A stretch of 64,000 nucleotides of DNA from Aeromicrobium erythreum (GTDB lineage Bacteria; Actinomycetota; Actinomycetes; Propionibacteriales; Nocardioidaceae). Positions 51,879-60,167 of the stretch are shown here, piece by piece. The notes under the pieces were generated by a model. The model saw only the letters and a program-made list of their open reading frames with translations. It searched no databases and was not told the origin of the DNA. The position numbers and the translations under genes are program-made. The stretch spans positions 3,472,001-3,536,000 of the forward strand of contig NZ_CP011502.1 in the NCBI RefSeq assembly GCF_001509405.1, given 5' to 3'. Numbering within the stretch: the first letter of the stretch is position 1; every line of letters starts with the position of its first letter.

Positions 51879-53351
51879 GTGAGCCTCTTCCGCACGAAGA
51901 CCGTCGAACGGTCGATCGCCGAGACCGACGAGCCCGACCACCGCCTGAAGAAGGACCTCTCGGCCTGGGACCTCACGGTCTTCGGCGTGGGCGTCATGAT
52001 CGGCACGGGCATCTTCGTGCTCACCGGCCAGGAGGCGCACAAGAACGCCGGTCCGGCCATCGTGCTGTCGTTCGTGATCGCCGGCGTCGTGTGCGGCCTG
52101 GCGGCGCTCTGCTACGCCGAGTTCGCGTCGACCGTCCCGGTCGCGGGCAGCGCGTACACGTTCTCCTACGCGACCCTGGGCGAGTTCATCGCCTGGATCA
52201 TCGGGTGGGACCTCGTGCTCGAGCTCGCCCTCGGGGCGGCCGTCGTGTCGCGCGGCTGGTCGGCCTACCTGCAGGAGCTGTTCGACCTGCCGACGTGGCT
52301 CGCCGGCGGCGACGCCCTGCCCGACATCGCCGCCATCGCGATCGTCGTCGGACTCACGACCCTCGCCGTCTTCGGCACCAAGCTGTCGGGACGCTTCACC
52401 GGCGTGCTCGTGGTGGTCAAGGTCGCCGTCGTGCTGTTCGTGATCGTGGCCGGCCTGTTCTTCGTGAAGGCCGCGAACCTCACGCCCTTCGTGCCCGCGT
52501 CGCAGCCTGCCGACCCGAAGAACGTCGGCTCCGGCCTCGACTCGACGCTGCTGCAGTCGATCTTCGGCGTCGAGCCGACGGTCTTCGGCATCTACGGGAT
52601 CATCGCCGCCGCGTCGGTCGTGTTCTTCGCCTTCATCGGCTTCGACATCGTCGCCACGTCGGCCGAGGAGACCAAGAACCCGCAGCGCGACATGCCGCGC
52701 GGCATCATCGGGTCCCTCGCGATCGTCACCGTCCTCTACGCCGCGGTGGCGTTCGTCGTCACCGGCATGCTCAAGTACAGCGACGACCGCATGAACACGG
52801 GCGCGCCGCTCGCCGCCGCCTTCTCGGCCAACGGCCTGGAGTGGGCCAGCAAGATCATCTCCGTCGGCGCCGTCGCCGGCCTGACCACCGTCGTGCTCGT
52901 GCTCATGCTCGGCCAGGCGCGCGTGCTGTTCGCGATGGCGCGCGACGGCCTGCTGCCGCAGGGCCTCGCGAAGGTGCACCCCCGCTTCGGGACGCCCTAC
53001 AAGATCACGATCATCACGGGTGCGTTCGTGGCCGTGCTCGCGGGCTTCGTCCCGCTCGACGAGCTCAGCAAGCTGGTCTCGATCGGCACCCTGTTCGCCT
53101 TCGTGGTCGTCTCGGCCGGCGTCATCGTCCTGCGTCGCACCCGACCCGAGCTCGACCGCGCCTTCCGCGTGCCGCTCGTGCCGCTGATCCCCGTCCTGTC
53201 CATCGCGGCCTGCCTGTGGCTGATGGTCAACCTGTCGGTCGAGACGTGGCTGCGGTTCCTGGTGTGGATGGTGCTCGGCATCGTCCTGTACTTCGTGTAC
53301 GGACGCCGTCACTCCCGGCTGGGGATCGACCAGGCGGCCGGCAAGGCCTAG
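51879..53351 (+). CDS. APC family amino-acid permease (cationic amino-acid transporter-like)
   Basis: This 490-aa protein has about 12 membrane helices. Helix 1 has the substrate-binding GVGVMIGTGIFVLTGQEAHK, helix 3 includes AALCYAEFASTVPVAGSAYT, and helix 6 has FFAFIGFDIVATSAEETKNP, all signatures of the YfnA/CAT-like APC group. It probably imports a neutral or cationic amino acid by proton symport. The start is a GTG at 51879 (VSLFRTKTVE) matching family N-termini. It overlaps the convergent methyltransferase by 4 bases. Confidence 0.9.
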   Translation: MSLFRTKTVERSIAETDEPDHRLKKDLSAWDLTVFGVGVMIGTGIFVLTGQEAHKNAGPAIVLSFVIAGVVCGLAALCYAEFASTVPVAGSAYTFSYATLGEFIAWIIGWDLVLELALGAAVVSRGWSAYLQELFDLPTWLAGGDALPDIAAIAIVVGLTTLAVFGTKLSGRFTGVLVVVKVAVVLFVIVAGLFFVKAANLTPFVPASQPADPKNVGSGLDSTLLQSIFGVEPTVFGIYGIIAAASVVFFAFIGFDIVATSAEETKNPQRDMPRGIIGSLAIVTVLYAAVAFVVTGMLKYSDDRMNTGAPLAAAFSANGLEWASKIISVGAVAGLTTVVLVLMLGQARVLFAMARDGLLPQGLAKVHPRFGTPYKITIITGAFVAVLAGFVPLDELSKLVSIGTLFAFVVVSAGVIVLRRTRPELDRAFRVPLVPLIPVLSIAACLWLMVNLSVETWLRFLVWMVLGIVLYFVYGRRHSRLGIDQAAGKA

Positions 53352-54016
53352 CCGCGCTTGACGCCCGCGTGGAAGACGCGGACGTTCTCGCGCCAGCCGC
53401 CCAGCGCGTCGTACGGCATCGGGTCCTCCGCGGCCTTCTTGCGCACGTCGCGCCGCCGCTCGGTGGTGTCGAAGCCGAGGTCGAGGGTGTCGGTGCCGCG
53501 CATCAGCGACTCCAGCGCCTCGGGCGTGTAGCGCCAGTAGTCGATCGGGCACGGGTGGTAGCGCCAGCTGAACAGGGTCGAGGTGTACACGAGCCCGCCG
53601 GGTCGCAGGATCCGCACGATCTCCTCGCCCGCGAGCCAGGGGCGGTCGATGTGCTCGAACACGTCGACGCTGAGGACCACGTCGAACGAGGCGTCCTCGA
53701 TCTCGGGGCAGTGCGTGATGTCGCCGAGGATGACGCCGGGGCCCGTCTCGGCGAGGTCGAGGTTGAGGTACTCGAAGCGCTCGGCGTCGAACACGCGGTC
53801 GCGGGGGTGAGCGCGGCCGCCGATCTCCAGGACCCGACCCCCCGTGACGCCGGACTTCGCGAGGACGAGCGCGAGGTGCTCGTTGATGCGCTCGTCGCGC
53901 ACGGGCCCGTGCGTCCACTCGTCGCGCAGCCGGTCGAGCTCGACCAGCTCCGGGTCGCGCGGCGGGGGCGGCGGCGTCCAGATCCGCCGCGCGAGACGTT
54001 CACGGAGTCCGGGCAT
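53348..54016 (-). CDS. Class I SAM-dependent methyltransferase
   Basis: This 222-aa protein has motif I RVLEIGGRAHPRDRVFD (an altered glycine pattern, lacking the third Gly), then LNLDLAETGPGVILGDI, SFDVVLSVDVFEHIDRPWLA and ILRPGGLVYTSTLFSWRYHP. It belongs to the Methyltransf_11 type and the substrate is unknown. The C-terminus overlaps the permease stop. Confidence 0.83.
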   Translation of the reverse strand: MPGLRERLARRIWTPPPPPRDPELVELDRLRDEWTHGPVRDERINEHLALVLAKSGVTGGRVLEIGGRAHPRDRVFDAERFEYLNLDLAETGPGVILGDITHCPEIEDASFDVVLSVDVFEHIDRPWLAGEEIVRILRPGGLVYTSTLFSWRYHPCPIDYWRYTPEALESLMRGTDTLDLGFDTTERRRDVRKKAAEDPMPYDALGGWRENVRVFHAGVKRG

Positions 54017-54068
54017 GCGCGCGACGCTAGGCCCGTCGCATGACGATCGGGTGGAGTGCAGGCGAACG

Positions 54069-54926
54069 TCAGACGGCCGCCGGCGACTCCGCCTCCGACG
54101 TCAGCGCACGCACGTGGTGGCGGCTGCGCGGCACCACGAGCGGCGTCCCGCTGACCGGGTCGGGGACGACCTGGCAGGCCAGCCCGAACACGTCCTCGAC
54201 GACGTCGGCGTCGATGACGTCGGCCGGACGTCCCTGCGTGACGATCGCGCCGTGCTTCATCGCGATGATGTGGTCGGCGTAGCGGAACGCGAGGTTGAGG
54301 TCGTGCAGGACCATCGCGATGGTCTTGCCGTGCTCGCGGTTCAGGTCGGTGAGCAGGTCGAGCAGCTCCACCTGGTGGTTGATGTCGAGGTAGGTGGTCG
54401 GCTCGTCGAGCAGGAGCAGGTCGGTGTCCTGCGCGAGCGCCATCGCCACCCAGACGCGCTGGCGCTGTCCGCCCGACAGCGCCGTGATCTGCCGGTCGGC
54501 GAGGTCGGCCGTGCCGGTGGCCTCCAGCGCCTGCGCCACGGCCGCGTCGTCCTCCGGGCTCCACCGCCGGAACCAGCCCTGGTGCGGGTAACGGCCGCGA
54601 CCGACCAGGTCGGCCACCGTGATGCCGTCGGGGGCGACCGGGGTCTGCGGCAGCAGCCCCAACACCCGCGCCACGTCGGTCGGACGCTGGTCGTGCACCG
54701 ACGTGCCGTCGAGCAGGACCGTGCCGGTGCGGGGCTTGAGCAGACGCGCGAGCCCGCGCAGGAGCGTCGACTTGCCGCAGGCGTTGGCGCCCACGATCAC
54801 CGTGACCTGGCCGGGCGGCACCTGGACGTCGAGGTGCGACACGACGTCGGTGTCGGCGTAGCCGAGGGTGAGGTCCTCAGCGCGCAAGTCATGGGTCCTG
54901 GGGTCATGCTCGCGGGAGTCGGTCAT
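54069..54926 (-). CDS. Iron-siderophore ABC transporter, ATP-binding protein
   Basis: This 285-aa FecE/FepC-type ATPase has Walker A GANACGKSTLL, Q-loop LGLLPQTPVAPDG, signature LSGGQRQRVWVAMALAQDT, Walker B LLLLDEPTTYLD and H-loop VLHDLNLAFRYAD. The DLNLA...AD pattern is typical of ferric-siderophore importers. ATG at 54926 overlaps the permease stop (ATGA). It is the last of four coupled genes. Confidence 0.93.
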   Translation of the reverse strand: MTDSREHDPRTHDLRAEDLTLGYADTDVVSHLDVQVPPGQVTVIVGANACGKSTLLRGLARLLKPRTGTVLLDGTSVHDQRPTDVARVLGLLPQTPVAPDGITVADLVGRGRYPHQGWFRRWSPEDDAAVAQALEATGTADLADRQITALSGGQRQRVWVAMALAQDTDLLLLDEPTTYLDINHQVELLDLLTDLNREHGKTIAMVLHDLNLAFRYADHIIAMKHGAIVTQGRPADVIDADVVEDVFGLACQVVPDPVSGTPLVVPRSRHHVRALTSEAESPAAV

Positions 54927-55966
54927 CCTCCGCGTCCTTCCCGGTTGACGGTGGCGAGGAGCCAGATGAGGTACGGCGCCCCGACGGCGCCGGTGACGAC
55001 ACCCGTCGGCAGCGAGACGGGCAGGGCGTGCTGGGCGACGAGGTCGGCGGTGAGCACGATGATCGCGCCGACGAACGCGGCAGCCGGCAGGCTCGCGGCG
55101 TTGCCGATCAGCCGGACCGCGATGGGTCCGGCGATCAGCGCGACGAACGACAGCGGCCCGGCCGCGGCCGTCGCGAGGGCGACGAGCACGACCGAGAGCG
55201 CCAGCAGGCCGAGCCGCGAGCGCTCGACCCGGACCCCGAGCGCCGACGCGGCGTCGTCGCCGAGCTCGAGCGCGCCGAGGCGTCGCGAGAGGACGAAGGC
55301 GACGGGCAGCAGCACGGCCACGGCGACGAGCAGGGTGCGCAGCTCGAACGGGCCGGCCGATCCGACGGACCCGACCAGCCAGGTCATCGCCTCGCGCGCG
55401 TCGGTGAGGTCGGCGCGGGCGATGACGTAGCCGGTGAGGGCGGTGAACAGCTGGGAGAGGCCGATGCCGACGAGGATGAAGCGGTAGCCGGTGATGCCGC
55501 CGCGCCACGCCAGCAGGTAGATCGCGATCGAGGCGAGCAGGGCCCCCAGCAGCGCCATCGTCGACGTCGCGACGGCACCCCAGCCGGTGAACAGGATCGC
55601 CGAGACGGCGAACAGGCTCGCGCCGCCGGAGATGCCGACGAAGTCGGGAGAGGCGAGCGGGTTGGCGAGCAGACGCTGGAACACCAGCCCCGCCACGCCG
55701 AGCGCGAGGCCCGACCCGAGGGCGGTCGCCGCGGTGGGCAGGCGCAGGTCGAGGACGATGAAGTCGACGCTCGGGTCGTCGGTGAGCCGGAACGCGCTGC
55801 CGACGACCTCCCAGGGCGACAGGACGTAGCTGCCGATCATCATCGTGACCACGAAGAGGGCGAAGGTGATCGCGGCGAGCACCAGCGTGATGGTCGTGGT
55901 GCGGGCGCGGTGGGCGCGGCGCTGGGCGCGGACGGCGCGCCGCAGGGGCGTCTCGAGGGTGCTCAC
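54923..55966 (-). CDS. Iron-siderophore ABC transporter, permease 2 (FecCD)
   Basis: This 347-aa permease has about nine or ten helices. Family motifs include LRLPTAATALGSGLALGVAG, NPLASPDFVGISGGASLFAV, WLVGSVGSAG and GPLSFVALIAGPIAVRLIG, placing it with FepG/FecD. GTG start at 55966 overlaps the first permease's stop by 4 bases. Confidence 0.92.
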   Translation of the reverse strand: MSTLETPLRRAVRAQRRAHRARTTTITLVLAAITFALFVVTMMIGSYVLSPWEVVGSAFRLTDDPSVDFIVLDLRLPTAATALGSGLALGVAGLVFQRLLANPLASPDFVGISGGASLFAVSAILFTGWGAVATSTMALLGALLASIAIYLLAWRGGITGYRFILVGIGLSQLFTALTGYVIARADLTDAREAMTWLVGSVGSAGPFELRTLLVAVAVLLPVAFVLSRRLGALELGDDAASALGVRVERSRLGLLALSVVLVALATAAAGPLSFVALIAGPIAVRLIGNAASLPAAAFVGAIIVLTADLVAQHALPVSLPTGVVTGAVGAPYLIWLLATVNREGRGG

Positions 55967-57018
55967 AGCTGGGCCAGGTCCTTGCGTCGGACCAGCAGGA
56001 TGAAGGCCGGCGCACCGACCACTCCGAGCACCACGCCCACCTGGAGCTCGCTGGGGCTGACGAGCACCCGGCCGAGCACGTCGGCGCAGAGCAGGATGAT
56101 CGGGCTCAGCAGGAACGTGTACGGCAGGATCCAGCGGTAGTCGGGCCCGCAGAGGGCGCGCGCGACGTGCGGGACGACGAGGCCGACGAACACGATCGGG
56201 CCGCAGGCGGCGGTCGCGGCGCCACCGAGCAGCGCGACCGTGACGAAGACGACCACGCGGGTCAGGCGCACGCGCTGGCCGAGGGCGACGGCGAGGTCGT
56301 CGCCGAGGGCGAGCCCGTTGAGCGAGCGACCCATCAGCAGGGCCACGGCGATGCCGGCGACCAGGAACGGCCACGTCTGCGACAGCACCGGCAGGTAGCG
56401 TCCGCTGAGCGAGCCGACCTGCCAGAAGCGCAGCTCGTTGAGCGCCTGCAGGTCGGTCATGGTGACGCCCGTGGTGACCGAGTACAGCGACGCGCTGACC
56501 GCGGCACCGGCGAGGGCCAGCTTGACCGGCGTCGCGCCCTCGCGGCCGAACGAGGCCACGCCGTAGACCACGACGGTCGCGATGCCCGCCCCGGCGAACC
56601 CGACCCACACCGACGTCGACTGGCTGAGCCCGTCGAACAGCATGACGGCGACGACGATGCCGGCCGCGGCGCCCATGTTGATGCCCATGATGCCGGGGTC
56701 GGCGAGCGGGTTGCGGGTGACGCCCTGCAGGAGTGCTCCGGCGAGCCCGAGGCCGGCGCCGACGAGCAGGCCGAGGAGCGTCCGGGGCACGCGCAGCTCG
56801 CGGATGACCGTCTGCTCCGCCGACGTCGGGTCGTAGTCGGTGAACGCGGTCCAGATGGTGTGCAGCCCGACGCCGCGCGCGCCGATCGTGATGCTGATGA
56901 ACATCACGACGGCGAGCACGCCGAGGAGCAGGAGGGCGCCGAGCCCGAGCCCCACGGTGGAGCGGTGTCGCGGGGTGGGCGCCTCGACGGGCTGCAGACG
57001 CTGGACGGTGGCGGTCAC
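55963..57018 (-). CDS. Iron-siderophore ABC transporter, permease 1 (FecCD)
   Basis: This 351-aa permease has RELRVPRTLLGLLVGAGLGL, NPLADPGIMGINMGAAAGIV, FWQVGSLSGRYLPVLSQTWP and GPIVFVGLVVPHVARALCGP, the standard FecCD signatures; it is FepD-like. GTG start at 57018 overlaps the binding protein's stop by 4 bases. With the second permease it forms a heterodimeric channel for a ferric siderophore. Confidence 0.92.
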   Translation of the reverse strand: MTATVQRLQPVEAPTPRHRSTVGLGLGALLLLGVLAVVMFISITIGARGVGLHTIWTAFTDYDPTSAEQTVIRELRVPRTLLGLLVGAGLGLAGALLQGVTRNPLADPGIMGINMGAAAGIVVAVMLFDGLSQSTSVWVGFAGAGIATVVVYGVASFGREGATPVKLALAGAAVSASLYSVTTGVTMTDLQALNELRFWQVGSLSGRYLPVLSQTWPFLVAGIAVALLMGRSLNGLALGDDLAVALGQRVRLTRVVVFVTVALLGGAATAACGPIVFVGLVVPHVARALCGPDYRWILPYTFLLSPIILLCADVLGRVLVSPSELQVGVVLGVVGAPAFILLVRRKDLAQL

Positions 57019-58010
57019 GTGAGGTCCGGGTCGGCCTTCTCGACGGCGTCGCTGAGCTGGTCGAGCTGCTCGGCGTAGTCGCGGTAGGTGCTGATCCAGT
57101 AGGCGGGCCACGGGGTGACCGCGCCGGCCTCGACAGCCTTGATCTTGCGCCACGTCGGCTGCTTCTCGGCGGTCTTCGTGCTCTGCTCGAGGGTGCGGTC
57201 GTCCATGAGGACGAGGTCGGGCTGGTACTTGTCGGCGTTCTCCCACGACAGGTTCTCCCAGTAGGAGAAGTCGGGGTCCGGGGAGTCGGGCACGATGATG
57301 TCGAGGCCGTAGCGGGCGAAGTCGGCCAGCTCGGCCGAGTGCTTCGGCACGGCCACGTACAGGATGTCGTCGGCCGGGGAGACGCCCATCGCGGTGAGGC
57401 CGTCGGCGTCGGCGACCGTCGTCCTGAACCGCTCGCGCGCCTGCTCGAAGGCCTCCTTGTCGGACACGATCTCCGCGGAGTCGAGGTCGGCGCCGAGGGT
57501 CCCGGAGAGCTCCTCGAAGCCGTCCAGCATCTTCTCGACGGACTGGTCGGCGACCGGCCCGACGACGGGCGCGAGCTTCGCGACCTTCTTGCTCGACTCC
57601 TCGACACCGTTCTCGAGGCCGCCGTAGGCCTTCTCGGTGGTCCAGTAGCCGCTGACGATGAGGTCGGGCTTGAGGGCCGCGGCCTTCTCGGCGTCGATCT
57701 TGCCCCACGTCTCGCCGAGGATCTCGATGCCGTCGAGGTCGACGCCCTGCAGCGACTTGGTGTCCTTGAGCGGCTGGCTGAGGTAGATGCCGACGGGCCG
57801 GATGCCGTGCGCGATGAGCGCGGCGGCGGACTCGCCCTGCGCGATGATGCGGGTCGGCACCTCGTCGGCGGTGTACGTCTTGCCGTCGCCGGAGGTGTAG
57901 GTCCAGGCGTTCTCGCCCGACGCCTCCCCGCTCTCGGTGCCGAAGCCGCAGCCGGTGAGCACAAGTGCTGCCGCGGCGGCCAGCAGGGTGAAGCGGGGGC
58001 GCAGGGTCAT
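57015..58010 (-). CDS. Iron-siderophore ABC transporter, substrate-binding lipoprotein
   Basis: This 331-aa lipoprotein has a signal peptide and lipobox ALVLTGCGFG. The binding-protein domain shows TRIIAQGESAAALIAHGIRP, AAALKPDLIVSGYWTTEKAY and DDILYVAVPKH. It belongs to the FecB/FepB class III, two lobes joined by a helix. The siderophore cannot be predicted. A DtxR/IdeR-like box lies 36 bases upstream of the ATG, so iron repression is expected. Confidence 0.92.
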   Translation of the reverse strand: MTLRPRFTLLAAAAALVLTGCGFGTESGEASGENAWTYTSGDGKTYTADEVPTRIIAQGESAAALIAHGIRPVGIYLSQPLKDTKSLQGVDLDGIEILGETWGKIDAEKAAALKPDLIVSGYWTTEKAYGGLENGVEESSKKVAKLAPVVGPVADQSVEKMLDGFEELSGTLGADLDSAEIVSDKEAFEQARERFRTTVADADGLTAMGVSPADDILYVAVPKHSAELADFARYGLDIIVPDSPDPDFSYWENLSWENADKYQPDLVLMDDRTLEQSTKTAEKQPTWRKIKAVEAGAVTPWPAYWISTYRDYAEQLDQLSDAVEKADPDLT

Positions 58011-58045
58011 GGGACGTCCTCTCGTAGGCCGTAGGACACACTAAC

Positions 58046-58064
58046 TTAGGTGAGCCTCAACTAC
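58046..58064 (-). promoter_or_regulatory. DtxR/IdeR-like iron box
   Basis: TTAGGTGAGCCTCAACTAC matches the IdeR consensus TTAGGTTAGGCTAACCTAA at 14 of 19 positions by eye. It sits just upstream of the siderophore importer operon. Confidence 0.6.
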
Positions 58065-58119
58065 GCAAGGGGCGGTGAGCGGGGTCACGCGCCTCCGTCG
58101 CTGCGGTGAGCCGGAGATT

Positions 58120-58153
58120 CTGCGTTCGTGACGGGATCCCGTCGTGAACGCAG
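58120..58153. repeat. 34-bp near-perfect palindrome
   Basis: CTGCGTTC and GAACGCAG form the outer 8-bp arms, and GACGGGATCCCGTC is a perfect 14-bp core. Only two GT dinucleotides break the symmetry. It lies between divergent genes, 110 bases from each start, so it is not an ordinary terminator. Confidence 0.8.
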
Positions 58154-58264
58154 AGGCTTCCCAGCTCGAGGCAGGAACGCAGGGTCCCGCGTCTTGGTCC
58201 TCCAGCGGCAGGTCACCTAACCTTCACGACCGATCAGCTCTGCGACGAGCGAAGGAGGAGCGAC

Positions 58265-58855
58265 GTGACACTGGAGTTCATCGACGACATCCGCGAGACC
58301 GCCTGGCTGAGGCCCCCGGAGTCGGGCCACGCCGCCGCCGAGGCGACCCTGTGGCTCGGGCCGGCGCGGTTCGAGGCCTACGCCCGCGTACTCCAGCTGC
58401 CCGACCCCGTGTACGACCGGCAGCCCGAGGCCGAGCTGGCCGACGCGGTGTTCGACGGGGCGCCGAGCGACGACGAGCTCGTCACGCGTGTCGTCGAGGT
58501 GCTCGGCGGGTCATCGGACGACCTCTTCCTCCTCCTGTGGGAGGGGTATCCCTACCGACCCGCGCTGCCCGCGACGGCGCGGTTCGACCTGGCGGGCCTG
58601 CGTCGGTACGCACTCGCCCGGGGCACGGTCGAGGACTGGGCTCGCTGGGTCCACGAGGCCACCGAGCCGCCCGGACGGGCCTTCCCGCCCGCGTTCGCGT
58701 GGCCCGCCGCCCGAGCGTGGTGCATCGCCTTCGACGTCGACGCGCACTTCGCCGGCGTCGGTGCGTCGGAAGAGGCGATCACCCGCCTCCTCGACGCCGA
58801 GGGACTCTCGACGGCCCGGGCGTCTCGCGAGTCCACACCCCCGCTCTACGGCTGA
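58265..58855 (+). CDS. Conserved actinobacterial hypothetical protein
   Basis: This 196-aa acidic soluble protein with a GTG start preceded by AAGGAGG has conserved-looking blocks FIDDIRETAWLRPPESG, DDLFLLLWEGYPYRP and RRYALARGTVEDWARWV. It has no membrane or signal segment. Small tryptophan-rich proteins like this are found in actinobacteria without assigned roles. It is divergent from the iron importer. Confidence 0.72.
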   Translation: MTLEFIDDIRETAWLRPPESGHAAAEATLWLGPARFEAYARVLQLPDPVYDRQPEAELADAVFDGAPSDDELVTRVVEVLGGSSDDLFLLLWEGYPYRPALPATARFDLAGLRRYALARGTVEDWARWVHEATEPPGRAFPPAFAWPAARAWCIAFDVDAHFAGVGASEEAITRLLDAEGLSTARASRESTPPLYG

Positions 58856-58913
58856 TCCACAGGGCAGATCCGGGCCGAGGGATGGTGTCGGAGGGTGTCC
58901 CTAGGTTGGAGAC

Positions 58914-60113
58914 ATGGACGGGAACGGCAACGCGGGCGTGCTCGAGGGACTCACCTCCCTCGGCCGTGAGCGCGCGCGGGCCGAGGCGGCCGAGCTGGTC
59001 GCGATGCTGCGGTTCCGCGACGCCGAGCTGGTGCGCACCGCCGGCATCGAGTCGCCGATGGTGCGGCTCGTCGAGCGGTCCGCGATCGCGCTCGAGATCG
59101 GCCAGGCGATGGGCCTGTCCGAGGGGCAGGTGACCAACCGCCTGGCCGCCGCCGAGCGCCTGCGCGAGCGAGGACCCCAGACCTGGCTCGCGTTCCGGCG
59201 GGGCGACGTCGACTGGGCCCGCAGCCGCGAGATCGCGTCCACCCTCCTCCTGCTCCAACGACCCGAGTCCCACGACCGGCTCGACGACACCGTCGTCGCC
59301 TACGCGGCGACCCACACCGTGGCCGAGCTGCGCGCCTGGCTGAAGCGGTTCGTCGCCCGCGTCGAGGCCGAGGAAGCCGCCCAGCGGGCCGAGGCCGCCC
59401 GCCGCCAGCGCGACGTGCAGGTCACCCACGTCGACGACGCCATGGCCTGGGTCAACGCCTTCGTCCCCTCGCACCAGGCCGCCGCCATCGACGCCCGCCT
59501 GCGCCGCACCCCACGCCCCGACGGCGACGACCGCACCCGCGGGCAACTGCGCGCCGACGCGTTCGTCGACCTCCTCCTCGCCGAGGACACCCCCACCACC
59601 GGCCGCGCCCGCACCGACATCGGCGTCGTCATCGACGCCGACGTCCTGGTCGGTGCCGAGCCCGGACCCGCCGTCTCCGACGACGGCACCTGGACCGTCC
59701 CCGCCGAGTGGGTCCTCGAGCACCTCGACCCCGACGACACCTTCTTCCACCGGCTGCTCGTCGACCCCATCACGCGCGACGTCCTCGCCCACGAGTACGT
59801 CGGCCGGTTCGCGCCCGACGTCCTCGCGACCGCCATCAGCTTCCGCGACGGCGTCTGCCAGGCCCCCGGCTGCCTGAGACCCGCCCGCGACTGCGACCTC
59901 GACCACCGAGAACCCCACCCCAGAGGTCCCACGAAGGGATCGAACCTCTGGGCACTGCACCGCCGACACCACACCATGAAGAGCCACCGCACCCTGCGCT
60001 GGATCCTGCCCTCCGGCCGCACCGTCGACGCCGAACCCGCCACCCACGGCGTCCCCCACGGCAACACCTCCGACGTCGAGCGTGCCCTGGCCCGAGGCCT
60101 CACCGCCGAGTGA
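58914..60113 (+). CDS. DUF222 and HNH endonuclease domain protein
   Basis: This 399-aa protein has an N-terminal DUF222 domain (about 30-230; ARSREIASTLLLLQ, HVDDAMAWVNAFVP) and a C-terminal HNH nuclease motif CQAPGCLRPARDCDLDHREP...NLWALHRRHH with two Cys and the His residues of the beta-beta-alpha-metal site. This family is multicopy in actinobacteria such as Nocardioides, often linked with mobile introns or repeats, with unproven function. It is monocistronic, followed by a hairpin. Confidence 0.9.
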   Translation: MDGNGNAGVLEGLTSLGRERARAEAAELVAMLRFRDAELVRTAGIESPMVRLVERSAIALEIGQAMGLSEGQVTNRLAAAERLRERGPQTWLAFRRGDVDWARSREIASTLLLLQRPESHDRLDDTVVAYAATHTVAELRAWLKRFVARVEAEEAAQRAEAARRQRDVQVTHVDDAMAWVNAFVPSHQAAAIDARLRRTPRPDGDDRTRGQLRADAFVDLLLAEDTPTTGRARTDIGVVIDADVLVGAEPGPAVSDDGTWTVPAEWVLEHLDPDDTFFHRLLVDPITRDVLAHEYVGRFAPDVLATAISFRDGVCQAPGCLRPARDCDLDHREPHPRGPTKGSNLWALHRRHHTMKSHRTLRWILPSGRTVDAEPATHGVPHGNTSDVERALARGLTAE

Positions 60114-60116
60114 ACG

Positions 60117-60154
60117 CCGACGCCCCCACGACCAGCAGGTCGCGGGGGCGTCGG
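60117..60154. terminator. Bidirectional hairpin between HNH gene and fadB
   Basis: CCGACGCCCCC(A)CGACC pairs with GGTCGCGGGGGCGTCGG with one mismatch, between two convergent genes. Confidence 0.65.
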
Positions 60155-60167
60155 GCGAGCGGTCGGC

